From the NCBI GenBank assembly GCA_963575645.1, contig OY754464.1, positions 47,730,192 through 47,794,191 of the forward strand: a stretch of DNA of 64,000 bases, read 5' to 3'. The notes under the pieces are model-generated. The model was not told the origin of the DNA. It did not search any database and was given only the letters and a program-made list of their open reading frames with translations. The DNA is from Xanthostigma xanthostigma (Eukaryota > Arthropoda > Insecta > Raphidioptera > Raphidiidae). Below are positions 1-11,427 of the stretch, piece after piece. Every line of letters begins with the position of its first letter. The first letter of the stretch is position 1. The translations under genes and the position numbers were made by a program.

Positions 1-462
1 ATATCTATTAGGAAGGCTGTGTAATATTCCAAAACTGTGCCATAAAATAAAAAAAAGTGTGTGTGTAACCCTTTACATGTGGTTGAAGTAAAACAAGTAA
101 ACAATACATTAGGCTAAATGCATACTGTATAGATACAGATGAAATAATAAAATAAATGAAATTTTTTTAATATACCATGTTTTTAAAATAAACCAAAACC
201 ATTTTTGAAACGACAGTTATATAAGAAGTGTGGAGAGTAGCTATCAAAAAAAAATCTATTTATGAGATAAAAAGAATAATGCGCCCCACGTTTTTCATTT
301 CAAATCTTACAAGTTACAAAAACTATTTTATATTTTTTATAGTTTGTTTTAAAAACGTGGTACATAAAAAGATTTTTTCATTTTTTTAAATATTTTATTT
401 TTTTTAGTTACTACAAACGTGATAAAAACAAAAATACATCGTAAAAAATAATAATATTAAAT
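1..462. other. AT-rich region without a recognised element
   Basis: No gene or bounded element is visible. A weak inverted repeat joins CCACGTTTTT near 287 with AAAAACGTGG near 352; this could be a relic of a hairpin element, but no target duplication was found. Confidence 0.5.
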
Positions 463-536
463 GCCGAGTGGGGAGATCGAACCCACTATCGTCGCGTTGT
501 TACTACGACGCTCTAACCAACTGAGCTACGATCGAC
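463..536 (-). tRNA. tRNA-like sequence, probably a pseudogene or SINE head
   Basis: Read on the minus strand, this contains a good RNA polymerase III A box (TAGCTCAGTTGG) in a D arm with a perfect GCTC/GAGC stem, and a B-box-like GGTTCGATCTC. The acceptor ends pair over about five positions (GTCGA with TCGGC). The T arm has one or two extra loop bases, and the anticodon arm forms CGTCG/CGACG around an 11-base loop, so no anticodon can be assigned. The fold is therefore imperfect. It lies between AT-rich flanks with no repeated body that would prove a SINE. Confidence 0.5.
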
Positions 537-1580
537 GATTGGAAGGCGTCGTACAACGGTAAATAAGTAAGAATGAATTATATGTATTTATTAAAATTTC
601 TTTATTTCTTCCATTATTTTCTTCTTTATTTTAGTATTTTCTCGTATTGTCATCTAATTCTGAGTTTTCTTAAAAAATTCAAGTGCACGTCTATCTCATC
701 AGGAAGTTAGTTTGAAATCAATTACAAAGTTCCGCCCGACATACACGAAAAGCGAGTTAATATAAACGTGATAAAATAGATAAATACAGGCAAAAGATAA
801 CGAAAAAACTGAAAATTCATTCGACGAATCTTTGAAAGTGTACTATTACTAAGTTACGATTTTATTTATTTACTTCTCACAGTATGTGGAATTTGTAATC
901 CGTTGCTATAGGTATATCAAAGATATCTATTTCATTTATTTGTATATATACGTATATATACGTGGACTGGACCACCCGTACCACCCTAATATTTATGAAA
1001 GTTCATCGATAAAGGGGAAAGAAAAAATACGTGTCTAAAAATTTTTTAAAAACCTTTAGAAACCATCACTTGTGGGAGGAGGGGCTAACTTAAAAAAGTT
1101 ATTTTATTGCCGATTCGGATTCCTTGCATCAAAATACGTAAGTTTTATCCGAAATCAATTAATCACTTTGGTTCGAAGTTCCAGTGGTAGATTAGTATCG
1201 TTTAGAAAAGATAATGGCGTCATTTCTGCTCACAAACAAGTTTCGGGTCCGACGGATCTATATTTTCTAACAAGGTTTGATCCTATGAATATGGTTATTT
1301 AGTTGTTCACAGCTAGTCTAAACACGCCATTGACACTACAGATATCGCCTATGGATTGTTCCTGAAATTACAAACCACACAGCTATTCGTCGGTTTACCA
1401 CTCTTATTGTTTCACAGATTTCTTACTTTGCTGCTATCTTCTTTAAACGATACTACTCTACTATAGAATAGATATCCAGCCTTCTTTCTTAAATTCTTAA
1501 ATTCAGGTAAAGACTTAACCAATAAACTTTGAGAATGTTCTGAACGTTGTCTATTTATTACACTTTGTAGCAATATACTA
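537..1580. other. AT-rich region, nothing recognised
   Basis: No coding sequence, bounded repeat or RNA gene could be supported. Short open frames here show no recognisable motif. Confidence 0.5.
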
Positions 1581-2077
1581 CAGTGTAACCTCTTTATAAC
1601 GTCCTTCGTTATAACGAAAAACTCCCTATAACGTAGACATTTTTACAATTGGGTTGGTTTACCTTAAAACCCATACATTAATACCCTCTTTATAGCGCAG
1701 CAGCCATTCTCTATTACGAAGAAATATGTTCATATTTAGGCGTCAGCATATGTTTACAGACGTAAAGAGGACGATTCTGAACCATCACCAACTATTCAAC
1801 AAGCACTTGATGCCGCCAAATTTATCGAAAAATTCCTATTGTTTAATGAAAATGATTCCACCACATCCCAAGCTACGCATAAGATACTTAATAAAATACA
1901 AAACAAATATTGGCATAGCAAAAAACGTCAGGCATAGTTAACAGACTATATGTGTTTGTAATAAATTAATTAGGTGAAATTTGGTTATTTTTCTTTCTTC
2001 CCTCCATATAACGAAAACTCTTTATAACGAAAAAAAATGCCCGGTCCCTTGAGATTCGTTATAAAGAGGTTACACTG
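1581..2077 (+). mobile_element. Tigger/pogo-like element, internally deleted
   Basis: The element begins CAGTGTAACCTCTTTATAAC and ends with its reverse complement, giving 21-bp terminal inverted repeats. A TA dinucleotide flanks each end (1579-1580 and 2078-2079). Ends of the form CAGT...CCTC...TATAACG with TA duplication are typical of the pogo/Tigger branch of the Tc1/mariner superfamily. At 497 bp it is far shorter than an autonomous copy of about 2 kb, and it retains only the tail of a CENP-B-type transposase, so it cannot move by itself. TATAACGAAAA-like motifs recur just inside both ends. The match of ends, target site and protein remnant makes the class call firm. Confidence 0.88.
1740..1937 (+). 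pseudogene. Tigger/pogo transposase C-terminal remnant
   Basis: A 66-codon open stretch ends in TAG at 1935-1937 and is closed upstream by TAG at 1737-1739. It includes DDSEPSP followed by IQQALDAAKFIEKFLL. Tigger, Jerky and other CENP-B-related transposases end in a similar acidic linker followed by an amphipathic helix with a leucine-rich pattern. The DNA-binding CENP-B/HTH domains and the DDE catalytic core are absent, so this is a tail left after internal deletion. It lies inside terminal repeats of the same class, which supports the assignment. The family call is from motif memory, not a search. Confidence 0.65.
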
Positions 2078-2126
2078 TATGTACAAATATAATGAGAACA
2101 ATCTTACAGTTGATTGGTTATTAAAT

Positions 2127-2277
2127 GTATGTTCCAAGCAGCCAGCAAACGACCACGAAACCGTCACCGTCATGCGCAGATAGCTAAAACGTGTTCCAAA
2201 ACCGATACAGAAAAATTTTAGCTACTGCGCACGTGGGTAACGGTTTCGTTTCCGTTTTCTGGCTGCTTGGAACATAC
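2127..2277. repeat. Short hairpin MITE, 151 bp
   Basis: Both ends read GTATGTTCCAAGCAGCCAG inward in opposite orientation, and the arms stay similar for about 60 bp (2127-2188 against 2217-2277), including GAAACCGT and GCGCAG blocks. The result is a nearly complete snap-back hairpin of the kind seen in MITEs. No clean target duplication was found, so the superfamily is open. Confidence 0.7.
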
Positions 2278-3001
2278 CTTATGTCTTTACCTAACTTTGG
2301 AACGGATTTAAAAGAAGTCAAGGTACCAAGGCGTCACTGAAATCTTTCAAAAACTTCCATTCAAAATAATTGATTACTCTACTGCACCGTTTCAAATCAA
2401 TGTCCATTGTCCATATTATATATGACTTCTACTTGCGTAGAAATTCGGCGCCGATCGGCGTTGGTAATCGGAATCTTATTAGGTACCTGTCTGAAACTAT
2501 AAAGGCTTGCTCGATTTTGCTAGCACTTGAATTGTTTGTACAGCCCTGAATTAGTGCGCCCGTATATTATACGTATGTGTACGATGAGCAAAACACCTGT
2601 TTTACGATTTGTTTGTTCAGACAACGGTAAATAAGTTGTTAGTCCTGGTTCAACAGTTTCTAATCTTTGATTTTTTAATACTAATGCTGTAATAATTGTA
2701 TACCCAAACTTTCTCACAAGAACGTTGTGGCAACGTATTTTAAAACGCCAATGCTGCCAAACACTCGAAAACACTAAACATTTTTATAAAAAACTAAACT
2801 AGTTTTCCGACCTGGATCTATTCGAGTAGATTTTGGTTTGGGAACGAAATATTAATCAAGAGCAACAAATTTTTCATCACTTAGCTGTACCTTTTGTAGT
2901 TTAGTTCAGAATCGCGTACGGGATCCTCGACTTGTTATAAATTTTCACTCACTGGTCATTTATTGTTTAAGCGTAATAATATATTATAGAGTCCAACAAA
3001 A
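2278..3001. other. Unassigned AT-rich region
   Basis: No gene or bounded mobile element was identified. The open frame on the minus strand at 2520-2774 shows no known motif. Confidence 0.45.
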
Positions 3002-3691
3002 GTCCGGCAGCAGTCCGAAATTTCCTAAAGGAAAGGTTTTCGTGAAAAAAGTTGCTCAGCTTGGAAGGTGAAGTCGTTTGCACACAAACCTCACTCCATC
3101 TCTCAGCCCTTCGCAGGGAGTGGGGATGAATCTAAAATTTTAAATGGGAACCCACATTTTTTCTCACGGATTATGATTCTCCGAAGAGAAAAATCAAAGT
3201 TTTGCCCGAATTTTTTTTTATCCGAAGCTTCCCTGCACCTCCAAATGAATGCTTTCGAAAATTTGTATTCCGTTATTTGAGGTGAAAAATCGACTTATCT
3301 TGGTCTAGCATGTAGGTACTAGGTGAGTCGATTCTGCGGGAGATTATTTTAAACATTTATTTAGCATATTTTCACGAAAATTTCGAGCGGAGATAATGTT
3401 GTTAGCTAAAACTTTTTCAGATTTTTGGGGATAACAAATTTTTAAGAGCATTCATTTGAGGGGATAAAAAAAAAATTCGGACAAAAGTTCGATATTTCTC
3501 TTCGGAGAATCATAATCCGTGAGAAAAAAGGTGGGTTACCATTTGAAATTTTAGATTCACCCCCACCCCTTGCGAGAGGGTGAAGGTGAGTTTTGTGTGC
3601 AAACGATTTCACCTTCCAAGTTGAGCAACTTTTGTTCGAAAACTTTTTCACGAAAACCTACTCTTCAGGAAATTTCTGACCGTTGCCGGAC
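3002..3691. repeat. Foldback element of about 690 bp
   Basis: Two arms of about 250 bp (3002-3260 and 3437-3691) are inverted and clearly related over almost their whole length. Shared blocks include GAAATTTCCT near the ends, then TTTTTCTCACGGATTATGAT and AAATGAATGC near the centre. The tips read GTCCGGCA on both sides. The central spacer is 176 bp. No unambiguous target duplication was found. Open frames on both strands here arise from the palindrome and do not look coding. Confidence 0.75.
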
Positions 3692-5215
3692 CTTGTATAC
3701 ACTATACAGTATACAGTCTATGTTACTTGGGTTAAGAAATAGACTTTTAAATAAGGAAATAATTTTTCTAATCGCGGGTTCATTAGTTTCTGAGATTAGC
3801 CAAACAAACATAATTATTTTTGCTCTTTATAATATTAGTACCTATAGATACGGAAGTAAAGACCAGAATTAGATTTGTTTATGAAATTTCAGAATTTCCA
3901 GTGTTTCCATTTTATAGAAAAATGGTTAATAGGTTCATGGACATGGAAGAATCTTATGCATTTTACATTAGTGTTTGAAACTTACGAACACACAAAAAAC
4001 AACGAAATTAAAAAAATTTCATAAAAAAATAGAAAAATGCACCGCTTCACATGTATAATAGATTGGTCTGAATGCATCAACAGCGTATGTGCGCTTTGTT
4101 TCTATGGTCCTTTTCTGGTCTAAGAGAGAGATTGTAAATTATAGACGCTCAACAGCTGAGGTCATAATCGATTTTCTTGTCTAAGCTATAATCTGAACAC
4201 AAAAGTACGTATGTGCGCTTTGACGCTCGCTTGCTCGTTTTTTCGCAGTTCACTGCCAGTTCTGAGGCTTGCGTTAAGATGCATATAGCTTTAACATGTC
4301 ACACACTGTACTATAATAAAAACAATTATTTTCCCTGCGTGCAGAGTATCTACCCAATTCTTAATCGAGTTTAAAATTACATTCAAGTGTCTCCATCGTA
4401 TTACACTCTGCACTGATAAACGATAATGCACTTACTGTTTTTTTACTAGTGGGTACTTATTGCGTAACTGTGTAATGTATGATGTATCATAATATTATAA
4501 TATACATACATTTGTACAGGTGAGCCAATTTTCAATTGCAGTTTAAGCCTACCGTACATGACAGACAATCGGTGATACGACAATTTTGTGGGTGAAAATA
4601 TTCAATAGAAGATACCTATGGATTCTTATTCAGCATCGTATAATTAAAATTTGCTTCAAATGCTGGAATATACTCTTTAAAATGGATTTGATCGGGTCAT
4701 TTTAAGAGTGGTTTTAGGAATTCAAAAATGTTTGTGGACCCAAAAAAAATAATAAAACTGTTAGGACGTTTCAAAATTTATTTTCACCTTTTAGTAAAGA
4801 TGAAAATGTGCTGCAAAAATTTTGACAAAATAGGTTCGACAAGACCGGGCGTAAAGTTTTATGAAAAGACTATAATTTGTGAATATGAATTTACTTACTG
4901 AAGGGTGTATATAAGTTGCATGAAGATGTTGGATTGATAATAATAATGAAATTAAGAAAAACAAGATTATTTAAAGGGATGTATAATAAGGGGTTCATTT
5001 TTTTAAATAAATAAACTATGTTTGGCACTGCGAATCGAGTTTGTTTTTGCTCAAACTCATAGTCCTAGAAGTTACAAATTAATGGCGAAATGGTTGAAAT
5101 ATCTTTAAAAAACAACAAAGTTAAAAGCTACTATACTTCAATATTTGAATTTGACACATCTCCGCGTCATACCGATATGACGTCATATTTATGTAACTAA
5201 TAATTATAGCATTGT
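3692..5215. other. Unassigned region
   Basis: I see no gene and no bounded repeat. A palindromic CRE-like ATGACGTCAT lies at 5178-5187 close to the 32-bp palindrome that follows; without a nearby gene its role is unknown. Confidence 0.45.
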
Positions 5216-5247
5216 ATTGGTTAACGTATTATAATACGTTAACCAAT
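5216..5247. repeat. Perfect 32-bp palindrome
   Basis: The left half is ATTGGTTAACGTATTA and the right half is its exact reverse complement with no spacer. It sits 53 bp outside the left border of the 1.8 kb foldback. It may be a remnant of a mobile element or a binding site; nothing nearby decides this. Confidence 0.85.
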
Positions 5248-5300
5248 GCTACTGCCCTTTTTAATTTTATAGAGTAACGTGACTATAGTAACATATAGTA

Positions 5301-7134
5301 GTTTAAGCTCCCATGACACAAAAAGTTACCCCAAAGAACAACTCAAAATTATAAAGTGAAAATGGCTGAAAAACATGTCAGAAACATATTACGCCCGCCA
5401 GACAAGTAAAAATATGTTAATTGTTATTTTTTATGAATTTTTGAAATTTAAAAAAAAAAACATGATTTTACTTTCCAAAACACCTGCTTGAAATTTATAC
5501 AATTTGTAGTTAATAATGTACCATTTTTGAAAAAATTGGTCTGGCTGACAATTTTTGTTAATAAGCTAGCCAGACTTCATTTGTTATAAACTATTTTTTT
5601 TATGAAAATTCATTTCACAACACCTCCTTGAATTTTTTTTTAAAATAAATTTTAAGATCTCTTCTATCTAATACAACTGGTCTGGCTGACAATTTTTGTT
5701 AATAAATTGGTCAGACTTCATTTGTTATAAAATTTTTTGTTTATGAAGTCTGTCATAGTAAAAAACATTTTTTCGCTGACAGACCAATTTTTATGCATAA
5801 AATAGATGTCAAACCTTCTTTCAGAAAAAAATTAAGGTGGTGTTTTGACACGGCCCTTGTAAAAGCTAATTTGTTTATAAAAAAACGCTGTCACGGCGCT
5901 TAAAAATTGAATCTGGCATGGTAAAAAACAATATTTTGATGAAAAATGTATTAAAATATATAAAAGGGATCTACCGAATTAATTTAGAATAAAAAAGCAA
6001 ATATTTTTTTTTAGTTAGCAACGATTATACCATATTTTTTCATTAAAAAATGTGGTCGCAGCACTCGAAAAATGAAGTCTGTCATAGTAAAAAACATTTT
6101 TTCGCTGACAGACCAATTTTTATGCATAAAATAGATGTCAAACCTTCTTTCAGAAAAAAATTAAGGTGGTGTTTTGACACGGCCCTTGTAAAAGCTAATT
6201 TGTTTATAAAAAAAACGCTGTCACGGCGCTTAAAAATTGAATCTGACATGGTAAAAAACAATATTTTGATGAAAAATGTATTAAAGTATATAAAAGGAAT
6301 CTCCCGTATTAATTTAGAATAAAAAAATTTTTTTTTTTCTAGTTAGCAATGATTATACCATATTTTTTCATTAAATGCGACCACATTTTTTAATGAAAAA
6401 ATATGGTATAATCGTTGCTAACTAAAAAAAAATATTTGTTTTTTTATTCTAAATTAATACGGTAGATCCCTTTTATATACTTTAATACATTTTTCATCAA
6501 AATATTGTTTTTTACCATGTCAGATTCAATTTTTAAGCGCCGTGACAGCGTTTTTTTATAAACAAATTAGCTTTTACAAGGGCCGTGTCAAAACACCACC
6601 TTAATTTTTTTCTGAAAGAAGGTTTGACATCTATTTTATGCATAAAAATTGGTCTGTCAGCGAAAAAATGTTTTTTACTATGACAGACTTCATAAACAAA
6701 AAATTTTATAACAAATGAAGTCTGACCAATTTATTAACAAAAATTGTCAGCCAGACCAGTTGTATTAGATAGAAGAGATCTTAAACTTTATTTTAAAAAA
6801 AAATTCAAGGAGGTGTTACGAAATGTATTTTCATAAAAAAAATAGTTTATAACAAATGAAGTCTGGCTAGCTTATTAACAAAAATTGTCAGCCAGACCAA
6901 TTTTTTCAAAAATGGTACATTATTAACTACAAATTGTATAAATTTCAAGCAGGTGTTTTGGAAAGTAAAATCATGTTTTTTTTTTTAATTTCAAAAATTC
7001 ATAAAAAATAACAATTAACATATTTTTACTTGTCTGGCGGGCGTAACATGTTTCTGACATGTTTTTCAGCCATTTTCACTTTATAATTTTGAGGTGTTCT
7101 TTGGGGTAACTTTTTGTGTCATGGGAGCTTAAAC
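5301..7134. mobile_element. Large Tc1/mariner-type foldback element, 1.83 kb
   Basis: The ends read GTTTAAGCTCCCATGACAC inward from both sides and each is flanked by TA (5299-5300 and 7135-7136). The arms are inverted copies about 760 bp long (5301-6061 and 6376-7134), so nearly the whole element is palindromic. Within each arm a block around GGTCTGGCTGACAATTTTTG occurs twice, about 140 bp apart. The two arms are not symmetric around one centre, because about 314 bp are inserted between them (see 6062-6375). No transposase frame is present; the open frame at 6050-6322 is arm sequence. TA duplication suggests mobilisation by a mariner-like transposase. Confidence 0.88.
6062..6375 (+). repeat. 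Tandem duplication of the inner left arm
   Basis: The block AGTCTGTCATAGTAAAAAAC and the following roughly 260 bp occur in direct orientation at about 5746 and 6072 and again inverted in the right arm. The middle copy differs at only a few positions from the left one. The inner arm segment therefore exists in three copies, two direct and one inverted. Replication slippage or unequal repair at the palindrome centre is a plausible cause. Confidence 0.82.
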
Positions 7135-7136
7135 TA

Positions 7137-7618
7137 TAGATTGTATTATTCTGATGTTTATTAAAGTCAATAAAATCGATTAAAAATTAGGTATATGCTC
7201 TGTACTAGTGCATTTAATTAGCTAAATTTATAAAATAGCTTCGAGATGGTGGGGACCCAAATGTCAAATGCCTAGGGGCCCTGGGTCTTTAAAGCCTGTC
7301 ACTATTATTGTTTTCATCAAATGGAAAATTTCTAATTCTCCATGTTCCAAAAACAACTTTACATACCACAATGTATAAAACAGTTTTATTTTTTCATCTA
7401 ACCCTGTTGATGCATTTTGTCACTCGCAAGCGATGCATTCGAAAGGGCCTGTTTCTATTCAACAAAGCAAATTAACTGTAACGCAATCAGTGCCGTATCA
7501 GTCTAGTAGGCGCAGTGGGGAGCGCCCTTGACAATCCGAGCGAATAATATTATGTACCTAGGTATATTATATACGACGACATAATGCCGTATCCACCAAT
7601 GCATCTTCTGTTATGCTG
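7137..7618. other. Unassigned region with possible hAT-like fragment
   Basis: No gene is seen. The stretch at about 7250-7300 has GGGGCCCTGGG-type composition resembling decayed hAT ends, but no matching partner or target duplication was found. Confidence 0.35.
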
Positions 7619-7626
7619 AAATCATG

Positions 7627-8012
7627 CAGAGCCGTATTTACTGTGTAGGCGTTATAGGCGGCGCCTATAGGCCCCCCAAATCTTAGGGCCCCACCAAAGC
7701 AAAAAAATTGAGAAAAAAATGAAAATGAATAAAAGAAAAACAGTGAATATGAATTTTTTTTTGGACTAGAAAAAAAATTCATATCATACAAACATGAAAG
7801 CTAGAAAATTGTTAATTTTTTGTTCAAAATTCTTCGTCATAATTTTTGGCATAGTATAAAATAAAAATTAATAATTTTTCATATTATTTCAAAAGTTCAT
7901 TTTCAAATGCTATTCTTATTTCAATTGATTTTCGTCCCCTTACATAGGCGATAGCCCCCCCCCCCCCCCAAGGTCCCGCCTACGGGCCCCTTCGCTTCTT
8001 AATCCGGCTCTG
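7627..8012. mobile_element. hAT-type non-autonomous element, 386 bp
   Basis: The ends are CAGAGCCGTATTTAC and, reversed, CAGAGCCGGATTAAG. A perfect 8-bp duplication AAATCATG flanks them (7619-7626 and 8013-8020). Eight-base duplications and CAGNG ends define the hAT superfamily. Just inside the ends are GGCC-rich blocks and a run of about 13 C near 7957. There is no transposase; the open frame at 7567-7791 crosses the element border and is not a gene. Other members with related ends are at 59286-59662 and 61925-62374. Confidence 0.92.
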
Positions 8013-8020
8013 AAATCATG

Positions 8021-8979
8021 ATATAAATATAATATATTATATACGTATATCTTGTGTTACACACGTAATAAGTACCGTGTCTATTACCAGAGTTATAATC
8101 GCCTCAAATTGACTGCATTCATAACTGCTATAAAATAGGATACTTGCATGGATTTTTTTTAACGTTTGCGTGAAATATTTAAGATTAATATTGGTAGCAG
8201 AAAGCATTGTCAAAAAATCCGATCGGACAATGGCTTTAGAATGTGAACACGCATATTTGTACATAAAAGAAGCTATGCAGAATTTCAAATCGCTCTACCA
8301 AAAAAATATTTGAGCGATTAGAATGATATTTTTTTAAACTATGTATCCGTGTATTTAACATATTTTTTTGTACAATTTCCACTTCGAAACTACCTACGCA
8401 TATTTATCAAAATTTAGCTTAAAAATCGATCATTTTCTATGTGCATTAGTTATTAGTTATTCCTTGATGTAATCATGGTAATGAAAAACAAATCCTGAAG
8501 AGGTAAAGTTTGTATGTTTGGATCACGAGCTCTGTAACCAGGACACCCAGTTCGGGCGTAACGGTGGACCGATATCTGTCGCATGAACCAATATGGCGTC
8601 AGCTACTGGGTAGCACAAACGTTCATGGCTTTCATGTGTGTAGTATCTGTGAGATTAAACATCTTTGGTAACTATGGCGAAACAGGTGGAAAGAACCGAA
8701 GTTTTTTTCAGGTAGTGATAACAGGGCCATCTCGCGTGCGCCAGAAAACGGCCTGTCTCGAAACATAGCAAGCATAGAAAGTTAGGTCTCCTATAATTAC
8801 AGACTTCGCGGTTTGGACGTATGAGGTAATCTTCGAAATTATTCATCCGATTTCAAACATATTTTCACCATTATTTAGAATAGACCTTCAGAATGGATAT
8901 AGGATACATATTATCGCGTTAAAGTAAAATCGCTTATCGTTGAGACCTGCAATTTTGCAACGTAAGTCGACGAAAAAAC
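8021..8979. other. Unassigned region
   Basis: No bounded element or gene could be supported. Short frames on both strands near 8037-8288 and 8583-8846 overlap one another and show no motif. Confidence 0.4.
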
Positions 8980-9023
8980 GGCGGCAATGTACAAATTCGG
9001 GCGAAGCCGGACCAGGCCGCTAA
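8980..9023 (+). mobile_element. Helitron-like 3' end fragment
   Basis: The sequence CGGGCGAAGCCGGACCAGGC leads to CTAA followed by T. Several other places in this window show the same pattern, a short GC hairpin followed by CTAG and T (for example 26364-26367), which is how Helitrons end. The last base of the tetranucleotide has decayed here, and no 5' end was found. Confidence 0.55.
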
Positions 9024-10820
9024 TCATGTTATAATAATAATAATATTTATTCCTTCATATATATACAATGTATTTTACAATAATTTAATATGGATTATTG
9101 AGGATTCCCTGCCCAACTTGGAGGACCAGTGCTAGAGCAGGATCTCAAAATTTGTCATGTGCGGACGTAAATACATATAATATATTGTTACGCGCGTGTG
9201 AATACTTGATTAAATAAAGAAGTGATAAAAAGTCTGTAGTACCTATATAGTATACCGAGTGTTCAGTAATGAATACATTTTTATTGTTTAATGTTTCATT
9301 GAGCAGATTTAATTTATGGGTGTTATGTAATGGTAGTTTAAATATCTAGCTTGTGCGATGCATTATTTCATTACGAGTTGTGACACTGTGTTAATAACGA
9401 GCGATTAGCGACTACAGTCATACGAGTCATTAAGCATTGCAATCGAGATATATACAATTTTTGCACGTAACTATGATAAAATAGCCGATTTTCACATCAT
9501 AACAAGCATATTTGTAATATTTTTGACAGTTCACGTTCGGCCATCTACGTGAACTGTTCAGCGCTTTCTTTGCTTCTCTGTCGTACATATGGATTTAAGT
9601 GGCAACTGACAAGTGACAGAGATATAACTATTGGATTGATAAAATCGCATTCCGTTTGTTTTACTTTCCACACTAATGCGAAAACGGATCATTTTATTAC
9701 TGCTATATAGTCATGAAAAGCAGCTATTTTATAAGGGGTCGTGTAAAAATGGATATTATATGTATTTTTCTGTAAATGTCAATTTACGATTACGACACTC
9801 AGATGTACATGTTTCGTAACGTATCACTGTTTGTAGGATGGCGGTCATACGGTTCTGTTGTTGCCGGCCAAACTGCATAGCTCGCTTACAAACTTGCGTT
9901 CCAGATCGCTAACTAGAATCACTGTTTGTTGGACGACATTTATATAATTCGGTAATCGCCGTCGCAATAGGACGTCAAAAAATCATCTCGACGGCAACGA
10001 TTTTTTTTTGTATATTAGATTATTTAAATAATTCCACTAGAAACACTTGAGTAAACAATATATCGCAAAAGCCCTGTATAAGGACTTGGGTGCGAAGGGT
10101 CGCATGCTAAAGATACGCATGTGTGTGTGTGTGTGTGTGAAAGAGAGAGAGAGAGAACGAAACGTCTCATTTCATCGCGTTTATTGCACGACATGAGTTG
10201 AGTGGCACTAAACTCATATAATATATGGGCTGATGGTACAGATTGGTTAAATCACACGCGTTTACTGTGTAAGTTATATGTGTGTGCTCAATGTTGCCAA
10301 CACACACGTGAAGAAATACACCGAAAAACAATTAGAGAAAAAAATCCCTGTTCTCCAGTGCAACCTGTTTAGTTTCAGTTCAGAATATTCTAGAGTATAG
10401 TTGAAAATGAGTAGCACATCGACAGATTTCTACTGAATAAATGATTTCTCTGTTGATAAAAAGAGTTTTACAAAATACTGATTGATACCTGGTTTCTGGT
10501 ACAACCATTTTAAAATCTAAATTTAAAGCTCAGAATAAATCTATTATTATAACAGTAAGGAGAGCTCAGAATTGTTCCTTTATAATAATACGAATAAAAC
10601 TACATCATTGTCAGCTGCATCCGTATCCACCGTATCTACACTATCATCATCGTTTCACACATTTTAATCAAGATCTCATCTTTCAACCAGTAAACAGCAG
10701 AACTCCACCGGAAAACATCACCATCCAACAGTGTTTTACAACTTAACTCAATAATATAATGCATATAGGCACGCTGCTGCGGGTTTAGAAATAAATAAAT
10801 ATAGTTTAAAAAAAAATTAA
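9024..10820. other. Region with degraded family X repeat and a microsatellite
   Basis: A decayed copy of family X lies at about 9395-9720: GCGACTACAGTCATACGAGTC recalls its conserved core, and AGCAGCTATTTTATA occurs at 9719. A TG/GA microsatellite runs at 10118-10158. Trinucleotide ATA repeats at 9030-9045 resemble a retroelement tail but have no body attached. Nothing else was recognised. Confidence 0.5.
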
Positions 10821-11066
10821 GAAACACGCTTTATATCGAACTAAAAAGTAAGAAATATTTTTTTTAAAATAAGCTTAAAACAATAATGAATAAAATATAT
10901 TAGTATTATTGTGAAAAAAGCGTGAGGCGCTTTGTTCCACATTTTCGTACATCGAGCGCCCCAGGTTTTTTTTACGATAATACTAGTATATTTTATTCAT
11001 TATTGTTTTAAACTTATTTAAAAAAATATTTTTCTTACTTTTTAGTTCGATATAAAGCGTGTTTTT
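10821..11066. repeat. Hairpin element with AAGCGTG ends
   Basis: Arms 10821-10912 and 10973-11066 are inverted copies sharing ACTAAAAAGTAAG and CAATAATGAATAAAATATA. The centre contains a further short stem, GGCGCT with AGCGCC. This makes an almost continuous hairpin. No target duplication was identified. Confidence 0.7.
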
Positions 11067-11165
11067 TAGTTTTTTTTAAACTACATAATTTTTATTTTTC
11101 ACTTTTTAGTTTGATATAAAGCGCGTTTTTTAGTTTTTTTAAACTATATTTATTTTCCACATTTT
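11036..11165 (+). repeat. Short tandem repeat of the hairpin end
   Basis: The motif TTTTTAGTTCGATATAAAGC with the following poly-T and AAACTA occurs at about 11038 and again, slightly changed, at about 11105, with a third partial copy at about 11160. The period is roughly 60-70 bp. It is a tandem extension of the right end of the neighbouring hairpin. Confidence 0.65.
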
Positions 11166-11218
11166 AGTTCGATTTATTGTCAAAAATTTGCCGAAAAAAA
11201 ATTTTGTTGTTTTTCGAC

Positions 11219-11302
11219 GTGGACGGGATTAGAACCCACGACCCGTGATTCCGAGAGTTGACCTCAGCGAAGACCCGTGCTTTAGACCGCACGACTACCC
11301 AC
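11219..11302 (-). tRNA. tRNA-Leu(CAA)-like sequence, probably a pseudogene
   Basis: On the minus strand the 84-nt sequence has ends that pair GTGGGT with GTCCAC (two wobbles). It has an A-box-like TAGTCGTGCGG and a B box GGTTCTAATCC that differs from consensus at one base. A perfect five-pair anticodon stem CTGAG/CTCGG closes the loop GTCAACT, which would present CAA (leucine). The GGTCTAAAGCAC of the D arm also resembles leucine tRNAs. About eight extra bases lie between the D and anticodon arms, and the T stem is imperfect, so function is doubtful. Confidence 0.5.
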
Positions 11303-11371
11303 TATAGTTACAGTGCTGGCATATTACACTACAGTAATAAACCACTTGCTGTAGTCCAAAGGGAGGTTACA

Positions 11372-11427
11372 AACATACATACATACATACATACATACAT
11401 ACATACATACATACATACATACATACA
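11372..11427. repeat. (CATA)n microsatellite
   Basis: Uninterrupted tetranucleotide repeats of ACAT form about 14 units. The open frames across it on both strands are produced by the repeat. Confidence 0.95.

Noticed and set aside
6050-6322. 90-codon frame on the plus strand
   Set aside because: It is arm sequence of the 1.8 kb foldback.
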